A stretch of DNA of 38,191 nt, taken from contig CAYQLM010000017.1 of NCBI GenBank assembly GCA_964418365.1, positions 1-38,191 on the forward strand, given 5' to 3'. The translations under genes and the position numbers were made by a program. A model generated the notes under the pieces. It was not told where the DNA came from. It saw nothing but the letters and a program-made list of their open reading frames with translations, and did not search any database. Positions 33,699-38,191 of this stretch are shown here, in pieces (position 1 is the stretch's first letter; each line of letters opens with the position of its first letter). The DNA comes from JBBDXS01 sp964418365. Lineage in GTDB: Bacteria; Chloroflexota; Dehalococcoidia; DSTF01; RBG-16-68-14.

Positions 33699-33731
33699 AG
33701 TGTGTTGCCGTTAGTATACACACTCTGTCAA
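33699..33731 (-). promoter_or_regulatory. Possible promoter/operator of the penicillin acylase gene
   Basis: On the minus strand TTGACA (33731-33726) is followed 7 nt later by TATACT (33718-33713), too close to pair as one -35/-10, so at most one is used. A perfect 7-bp inverted repeat agtgtgt / acacact (33699-33705 and 33718-33724) surrounds the TATACT region and could bind a regulator. The acylase start is 58 nt further on. Confidence 0.3.
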
Positions 33732-33816
33732 GCGCGGGCGTGATGGATCGTGGCCACGGGATTACGGAACTTCGTGTGGCAAAGCATCCAATGACACTAA
33801 GTGACAATAGCGATCG

Positions 33817-35028
33817 CTAGCAGCGGCCAAGGGGGAGCACAAGATCGCTCCCGCGCAACGCGGTCTCTACCTCTTCCCGGTCCATCAATTCCCCGTTCGG
33901 GATCGTGGCAAGACAAGGGTGAGCGGGCAGGAGTTCTTTCGCGTGCTCGGTGAGCGCGGCGTCAGCCAGAGTGTAGCCATGATTCTCTAGGACTGCCGCC
34001 TCGGCAGGACTCATGGCATCAAGATCGATCCGCACTCGCGATACGACGGAGTCGACGAGGCTCTTCGGGTAGCCCGCGGCGTCGGGATTGTAGTGGTGGG
34101 CAGAGCTGCCGATGCCCCAATACGTGCCGTTCAGCTCGCGATTGAGAAAGTTCGCGATGAGCCACCGCTTCCGCACCGCGCCTGCCTGTTCATCAAGGAT
34201 CAAGACGTACTGCTGCAACTGCCAGAGAAAGCCGCTGTCTGGTGTCGCAGCAAAGGTTGGGCCGCCGTCGGAGACGAGCACGGTGGCATGGTTCTTCCAT
34301 ACTGGTTCGAGCCCCATGTTGTCGTAGACGCCTCCGTCGCTCAGTGACAGAGCGCGAACGATCCCGTCGCGTTCCTTCCCTTGATGGGCCTTCCCGTCGT
34401 GCAGCTGATCCGGTTGAAGGCCGACGGGCAATGGATTGAAAACGGGCGGAAAGCAGGAGGAAGCCGCCACGGCCCGAGCGACACGCCACCTGGGCGGCGG
34501 CCTCATGTAGCCGGCCTGGTGGTCCCCGACGGCAGCGCGCTCGAACTTCCAGTTGCACGCATACGAAAGGTCCGTCGCGCAGAACACAAAGTTGGGGCGC
34601 GTCGGCAACTCGTCCAAGTACAAGCCGGTGAGGTGCTGTTCATATTCCGCGGCCAGGGCCTCGACGGCGCTGCTTGCGACGAACCAGTTCTGGGGAAGCA
34701 GACGCCTCAGAAGCGGGCCGGTGCGGATGTTGCGCTGCGTGAACGCTTTGAACGGTGTCGCTACAAGTTCGTCCCATCGGTCGATGGACTCGCCGGGACG
34801 AGGCCAACTCGGGACCGCCGTCGCCAGGTGCGCGGCGATGATGCTGCCACCAGACACTGACGTGATCGTCTTGACCTGCGAGAGGATGCCCAGTTCGTTT
34901 AGGCGGCGCAGCGCGCCAAGGTGGAACAGTGCTGCGCGATAGCCACCCCCGGAGAGGCATAAGCCGATGCCCTCTCGCTCGTCGTTCGGAAGGTATTTCT
35001 GAGCGTGCGTCGTCGCTGCTTCCGCCAT
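33817..35028 (-). CDS. Patatin-like phospholipase (403 aa)
   Basis: The ATG at 35028 follows AAGGAGGACTCGC; the frame upstream to 35343 is shadow. Patatin features: oxyanion loop LCLSGGGYRAALFHLGAL (residues 23-40), nucleophile S59 in TSVSGGSIIAAHLA (a VSGGS form of GxSxG), and catalytic Asp D231 in SLSDGGVYDNMG. Normal length for bacterial cytoplasmic patatins. By family it cleaves acyl chains from membrane phospholipids; patatins are also frequent effectors in phage defence and toxicity. No signal peptide. It lies upstream of the acylase on the same strand, 175 bp away, and may be independent. The stop overlaps a copy of the agtgacaatagcgat motif. Confidence 0.92.
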   Translation of the reverse strand: MAEAATTHAQKYLPNDEREGIGLCLSGGGYRAALFHLGALRRLNELGILSQVKTITSVSGGSIIAAHLATAVPSWPRPGESIDRWDELVATPFKAFTQRNIRTGPLLRRLLPQNWFVASSAVEALAAEYEQHLTGLYLDELPTRPNFVFCATDLSYACNWKFERAAVGDHQAGYMRPPPRWRVARAVAASSCFPPVFNPLPVGLQPDQLHDGKAHQGKERDGIVRALSLSDGGVYDNMGLEPVWKNHATVLVSDGGPTFAATPDSGFLWQLQQYVLILDEQAGAVRKRWLIANFLNRELNGTYWGIGSSAHHYNPDAAGYPKSLVDSVVSRVRIDLDAMSPAEAAVLENHGYTLADAALTEHAKELLPAHPCLATIPNGELMDREEVETALRGSDLVLPLGRC

Positions 35029-35102
35029 GCGAGTCCTCCTTGACCGCGGTTGGGGTTCCTGAACTGTACTGCTGGCTTGGGGTGCACCACAACTCGCCCG
35101 TA

Positions 35103-35160
35103 GCGCAAGGCAGCGCTGGCGGCGATCGCGGGGCAGGGGCCGGAGGCGATCCTTCTGAAG
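35103..35160 (+). pseudogene. Tiny C-terminal coding remnant
   Basis: After a TAG, codons for RKAALAAIAGQGPEAILLK run to a TGA. The ending is like that of the remnant at 14938-15106 (LAAYAAMAERGPETVG) and of bases just after the receiver gene at 15512 (AVLAAIAERAGG). No start exists, so these are likely traces of one lost gene family. Confidence 0.25.
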
Positions 35161-35192
35161 TGACCCTGACCGGAATTTGCGTCCGCATTCGC

Positions 35193-35198
35193 TACAAT
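35193..35198 (+). promoter_or_regulatory. -10 element TACAAT implying a leaderless GTG start
   Basis: TACAAT at 35193-35198 overlaps the ATG (35197) of the zinc-ribbon gene. A transcript would begin near 35205-35206, exactly at the in-frame GTG three codons later, giving a leaderless message. No strong -35; TGACC-rich sequence lies about 20 nt upstream. Confidence 0.45.
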
Positions 35199-35205
35199 GC
35201 TGATT

Positions 35206-35544
35206 GTGAAGAAGGCTCCCTTTGTCGTCACACTCGTGGCGGACCTGCGCCCCCTGGTCGTTGGTCTCAACCGAGAGCTTCTGGTGCGTGGCGCCGACCC
35301 TGTCCAGTCGGCAGAGTTGCCGGAAATAGACCGGATGCTGCATCAGGGCGTGCCAGATCGCGACTCACCATCCGCCCGATGCCGGCACTGCCGAGGGTAC
35401 ATTTTCGCCGAAGCAGGTGGAGACGACACATGTTTGAACTGTGGACGGTCGTTCAATGCCCGCGGACCGCTAGAGGCCGTGATTCAGGAGATCGCGCAAC
35501 ACGTGATCGAGCAGCGGCGGGAGTGGTCGCCCGTGCCCATGTGA
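35206..35544 (+). CDS. Small zinc-ribbon protein (112 aa)
   Basis: Start chosen at the GTG 35206 because a TACAAT covers the ATG at 35197. The N-terminal part is hydrophobic then charged (KKAPFVVTLVADLRPLVVG). The centre carries CRHCRGYIFAEAGGDDTCLN and CGR, a zinc ribbon of form CxxC-x12-CxxC. The end is a helix (LEAVIQEIAQHVIEQRREW). No enzyme domain. It may bind RNA, DNA or a protein partner. The ferredoxin-NADP reductase gene begins about 65 bp further on the same strand and may be cotranscribed. Confidence 0.7.
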   Translation: MKKAPFVVTLVADLRPLVVGLNRELLVRGADPVQSAELPEIDRMLHQGVPDRDSPSARCRHCRGYIFAEAGGDDTCLNCGRSFNARGPLEAVIQEIAQHVIEQRREWSPVPM

Positions 35545-35609
35545 GGCGGCGGTGCCGATCACGGATGTGGTTTCGTCATGAGCAAAGAGCGAGGAAACGA
35601 GAGATTACA

Positions 35610-36437
35610 GTGACAGAACGGGGTGCGACGGCACCCTCGGGCCGACGTTCGCTGAAGGCCAAGATGCGCCTCGCCGTGTTGACGGAGCGGATCGATGTGG
35701 ACGGTCCCGAAGTCGCCATCTTTCGCTTTAAGCCGAAGGACCACGACCTGTTCCAGTTCGTCGCCGGCCAATACGCTACGCTGGGCCTCGACGTCGGGGA
35801 CGAGTTCGTCCCGCGGGCGTACTCGATCGCGAGCTCGCCGTACGAGCGAAGCTACCTGGAGCTCTACATCAACGTGATCGAACGGGGTCAGCTGACGCCG
35901 TCCCTGTTCAACCTGCGCCACGGAGACGAGGTCTACTACATGGGGCCGAAGGGCGTCTTCACCCTAGCGAAATCGAACGCGCCACACCTTCTGCTGTTCG
36001 CCACCGGCACCGGCCTGGCGCCATATGTCAGCATGCTGCGCACGCTGAGCATCGAGCAAAGCCAGGGGAAGCCGCACGGGCGCATGATCACGCTCGCGCA
36101 CGGCGTGCGCTACACAGCCGACCTCGGCTATCGCTGGGAGCTCGATGGGTTGTCCCGACACAAAGAGTTCAACTTCCTGTACGTTCCGATGGCGAGTCGG
36201 CCGCAGGAAGACCGGCACTGGGTGCCCGAGGTGGGCAGGGGGCGCGTAACAGCGCTCCTCGAGCATGCCACGCTGGACGTCCTGCCGCAGGGCTTCGACG
36301 CGGAGGAGGTGCAGACGCGCTATCCGCCGGGTAGCACGGCGGTCTACCTTTGCGGCAACCCCGACATGATCACCGACGCGCGCAGCATCCTCAGCGCGAA
36401 GGGCTACGGGGAGATCTACACAGAAGAGTACTGGTAG
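35610..36437 (+). CDS. fpr: Ferredoxin/flavodoxin-NADP+ reductase (275 aa)
   Basis: GTG at 35610 with GAGGAAA and GAGAG upstream; the frame is open to 34929 but that part is antisense to the patatin gene. FAD site RAYSIASSPYE (residues 69-79), NADP(H) site FATGTGLAPYVSMLR (130-144), a YLCGNPDM loop, and the C-terminal EIYTEEYW whose last aromatic residue stacks on FAD are all present. Subclass I bacterial Fpr by size and ending. It moves electrons between NADPH and ferredoxin or flavodoxin in the cytoplasm. The ferredoxin domain of the cyclase at 13522 is a conceivable distant partner, but nothing links them. Confidence 0.9.
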   Translation: MTERGATAPSGRRSLKAKMRLAVLTERIDVDGPEVAIFRFKPKDHDLFQFVAGQYATLGLDVGDEFVPRAYSIASSPYERSYLELYINVIERGQLTPSLFNLRHGDEVYYMGPKGVFTLAKSNAPHLLLFATGTGLAPYVSMLRTLSIEQSQGKPHGRMITLAHGVRYTADLGYRWELDGLSRHKEFNFLYVPMASRPQEDRHWVPEVGRGRVTALLEHATLDVLPQGFDAEEVQTRYPPGSTAVYLCGNPDMITDARSILSAKGYGEIYTEEYW

Positions 36438-36478
36438 GCGCGGACGTGTCTGCGGAGACCTTGCCAATGGCGCTCCGC

Positions 36479-36643
36479 CTAGTCGCCGGCATAATGCTTA
36501 TGAGCGTTGGGGTCGTGGGGTTCGGACGGTCGTACCGGGTCACACTCCTTGCAGATCCATTCCTGACATCCATCGCAGAAGTCATCCAGCTCTGTCGGTC
36601 GGTCGCAGATATAACAGTCCTCTCTGTTGTTTGGATCACCCAT
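36479..36643 (-). CDS. Tiny Cys-rich putative zinc-finger protein (54 aa)
   Basis: The ATG at 36643 follows AGGAG by 9 nt. It reads MGDPNNREDCYICDRPTELD, then DFCDGCQEWICKECDPVRP and PNAHKHYAGD to a TAG at 36479. Six Cys in three CxxC pairs (C10/C13, C23/C26, C31/C34) plus His at the end fit a two-site zinc fold, in form like small treble-clef or B-box-like fingers. Acidic, soluble. It lies antisense to the gap after the reductase, so it is a separate transcript. Function unknown. Confidence 0.65.
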   Translation of the reverse strand: MGDPNNREDCYICDRPTELDDFCDGCQEWICKECDPVRPSEPHDPNAHKHYAGD

Positions 36644-36727
36644 GTTCGAACTCCTGCTAACGCCTTAGTCGGAGCGCCCTCCCGCTGCATAGCGAGCGCT
36701 TGGCTAGTTGAGTCGAGCCCCGGTCAG

Positions 36728-36733
36728 TACAAT
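36728..36733 (+). promoter_or_regulatory. -10 element TACAAT upstream of the 70-aa gene
   Basis: TACAAT at 36728-36733, with TTGAGT 14 nt before it (short spacing). The predicted start near 36740 gives a leader of about 50 nt to the TTG start at 36789. The same hexamer occurs before the zinc-ribbon and cupin genes. Confidence 0.35.
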
Positions 36734-36788
36734 GATAGGGGTACAGCGCGCCCGCTGCGATCCTACGAGTCGAAAGAGGGCTTTGTCG

Positions 36789-37001
36789 TTGGCACGCGAA
36801 GCAATCGTCCGCGTAGTGAAGCCGTACGAGCTCCATGGCGTCCGCTACTATCAACTTACTGTGTCTTATGGCGATGATCCTGATTCGGTTCGGGAAATCC
36901 GTATTTCGCACGATTCCATCTATGACGACCCATCCGCTGGCGATAGAATCGAAGCGGACATGATCCTGAACATAGTCACCGAGGTGCGAAAGAAGGCCTG
37001 A
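36789..37001 (+). CDS. Small conserved-looking protein (70 aa)
   Basis: TTG start at 36789 is favoured by AAAGAGGGC about 8-10 nt upstream; the frame is open to 36708 without a good start. It reads LAREAIVRVVKPYELHGVRY, YQLTVSYGDDPDSVREIRI, SHDSIYDDPSAGDRIEADM and a helical LNIVTEVRKK. Strand-rich beginning and a beta-alpha ending suggest a small beta-barrel-like fold. No family assigned. It precedes the FIST gene by 82 bp. Confidence 0.6.
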   Translation: MAREAIVRVVKPYELHGVRYYQLTVSYGDDPDSVREIRISHDSIYDDPSAGDRIEADMILNIVTEVRKKA

Positions 37002-37083
37002 CTGCTTTAGATCTCGCCTATTCCCCAGGATTCCTCAATCCCGGCTGTTCGTCCTTGGTTAGAAAGACGAGGCGATTGAGACG

Positions 37084-38191
37084 ATGAAGGCAGCGGCGGC
37101 AATCGGTCGCGACCCTGACTGGCGGAAAGCTCTGGCCGACGTCCTGGCACGTGTCACGGAGGAAGTAGAGGACGCGGATCTCGCCGTGCTCTTCGCGAGT
37201 GCTAGCTATGCTCAGGAGTTCTCTGAGCTGATCGAGCAGGCACGGCAAACGCTACGGTCGCGGGTGCTCATCGGCTGCTCCGGACAGGGTGTGATCGGGC
37301 CGTCGACGGAGATAGAAGGAGAACCGGCCCTCGCATTGCTCGCCCTCTCGCTGCCAGATGCCTCCCTGGAGACTCGCCACCTTTCGCAGGCTGACCTCCA
37401 GCAATGCGATTCAGTAGGTGCCACTCGGGAGCTGCTTGGTGTCCTGCCAGACGATGTCAACGCTTGGCTTCTGCTCGGCGATCCCTACACGCTCGACGCT
37501 GAGCGCCTGTTGGACGTGTTGTCAGCGTCCTACCCAGGCGTGCCTCTTCTGGGAGGCATGGCATCTGGCGACGCGCAGGCCCGACGCACCCATCTGTTCC
37601 TCGACGGGCAGGTGCACGAGCATGGCGCTCTCGCGCTGGCAATTGGGGGCCCGCTGACGATTCGAAGTATCGTCTCCCAAGGGTGTAACCCCATTGGCCG
37701 CCCCTGGACCATCACGGGAACGCAGGAACAGACAATCAAGAGCATCGCGGGCCGGCCGGCGCTAGATGTCCTCCTGGAGACGATCGAGCAGTTGCCCGCG
37801 GAAGAGCGACAGCGAGCGCAACAAAACCTCCTCATCGGCCTGGCGATGGATGAGTACCGCGAGGACTTCGGCCGCGGCGATTTCCTCATCCGCAATCTTC
37901 TCGGAGCCGACCGCGAGAGCGGCGCCATCGCCGTCAGCGCCCTGCCCCGCGAGGGCCAGACGCTCCAGTTCCAAGTGCGGGACGCTGCGGCGGCCGACGA
38001 AGACCTGCGCCTCCTCCTCGAGGAGAAGAGGGCGGCTCCGCCGGGTGAAGAATTGTTAGGCGCCCTGCTGTGGTCGTGTAACGGGCGAGGCCAGGGCCTA
38101 TTTGGATCGCCGGATCATGATGCGAAGGCTGTTGCCGACATCCTTGGCCCGATCCCGCTAGCTGGTTTCTTCTGCAACGGAGAGATCGGGC
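37084..38191 (+). CDS. FIST-domain sensory protein (truncated by window edge)
   Basis: Open from the ATG at 37084 to the right edge (369 codons). FIST N-terminal domain signs: ADLAVLFASASY, LIGCSGQGVIG (the conserved GCS/T loop), LSLPDASLETRHL, AWLLLGDPYTL, and PGVPLLGGMASGD. FIST C follows: GALALAIGGPLTIRSIVSQG, CNPIGRPWTIT, IAGRPALDVLLETIEQLP, NLLIGLAMDEY, then LLWSCNGRGQGLFGSP and LAGFFCNGEIG near the edge, as in the family's final section. FIST proteins are predicted small-ligand sensors, often next to signalling enzymes. No output domain is visible before the edge; only a few residues are probably lost. Confidence 0.9.
   Translation, partial: MKAAAAIGRDPDWRKALADVLARVTEEVEDADLAVLFASASYAQEFSELIEQARQTLRSRVLIGCSGQGVIGPSTEIEGEPALALLALSLPDASLETRHLSQADLQQCDSVGATRELLGVLPDDVNAWLLLGDPYTLDAERLLDVLSASYPGVPLLGGMASGDAQARRTHLFLDGQVHEHGALALAIGGPLTIRSIVSQGCNPIGRPWTITGTQEQTIKSIAGRPALDVLLETIEQLPAEERQRAQQNLLIGLAMDEYREDFGRGDFLIRNLLGADRESGAIAVSALPREGQTLQFQVRDAAAADEDLRLLLEEKRAAPPGEELLGALLWSCNGRGQGLFGSPDHDAKAVADILGPIPLAGFFCNGEIG

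Noticed and set aside
34929..35609. Upstream extension of the reductase frame
   Set aside because: Antisense to the patatin gene and of shadow composition; FNR homology begins after the GTG at 35610.
1..38191. CRISPR array, rRNA, integrase or transposase
   Set aside because: No regularly spaced direct repeats, no rRNA-like sequence and no recombinase or transposase motifs in any frame examined.

Overview
The window is GC-rich bacterial chromosomal DNA. The gene types suggest an uncultured Chloroflexota (Dehalococcoidia-like) or a related high-GC lineage. These are a zinc-ribbon/Ser-Thr kinase/AAA/class III cyclase giant protein, a LuxR-type ATPase regulator, a secreted penicillin-acylase-like protein with a calcium-repeat and dockerin-like tail, leaderless-looking promoters, and frequent GTG/TTG starts. 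The taxonomic call is inference from gene content; no rRNA or intact tRNA is present.

Layout. (1) 1-3894 (-): a very large signalling protein whose C-terminal cyclase domain runs off the window edge. (2) 3965-4005 (-): the 3' half of a tRNA-Gly gene, broken at the anticodon loop, which looks like an integration scar. (3) 4.1-8.0 kb: small hypothetical genes, a secreted C-terminally anchored protein, a GT39-type glycosyltransferase, an RCC1-repeat remnant and a decayed phage terminase small subunit. (4) 8.0-11.4 kb: a MalT/LAL-like LuxR regulator divergent from a conserved small protein. (5) 11.4-15.1 kb: poorly conserved DNA with a hypothetical gene, a frameshifted dockerin-like tail and a ferredoxin-cyclase fusion. 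(6) 15.1-18.2 kb: compact housekeeping-like genes (divergent receiver domain, SRAP/YedK-like protein lacking its catalytic Cys, aldo-keto reductase, cupin). (7) 18.2-20.6 kb: a phage graveyard (P4-type primase pseudogene, zinc-ribbon remnant, repeated remnants) with two healthy small genes, one of them DUF5661.

(8) 20.7-29.3 kb: two divergent gene sets. Leftward is astacin-like metalloprotease > pentapeptide-like membrane protein > FecR-domain lipoprotein. Rightward is UDG-fold protein > amidohydrolase > papain-like peptidase fused to an alpha/beta hydrolase. This block is the best candidate for an uncharacterised multi-gene system. (9) 29.4-35.0 kb (-): a frameshifted small gene, the 1220-aa penicillin acylase family protein and a patatin-like phospholipase, which add to the hydrolase-rich character. 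(10) 35.2-38.2 kb: a zinc-ribbon protein, ferredoxin-NADP reductase, a tiny Cys-rich protein on the minus strand, a 70-aa hypothetical and a FIST sensor protein truncated by the window edge.

What joins the window together is signalling (kinase/cyclase, ferredoxin-cyclase, LuxR-ATPase, receiver, FIST) plus extracellular or envelope hydrolases, interrupted by repeated phage/element decay at 4-8 kb and 18-20.6 kb. No integrase, transposase or CRISPR array is visible.
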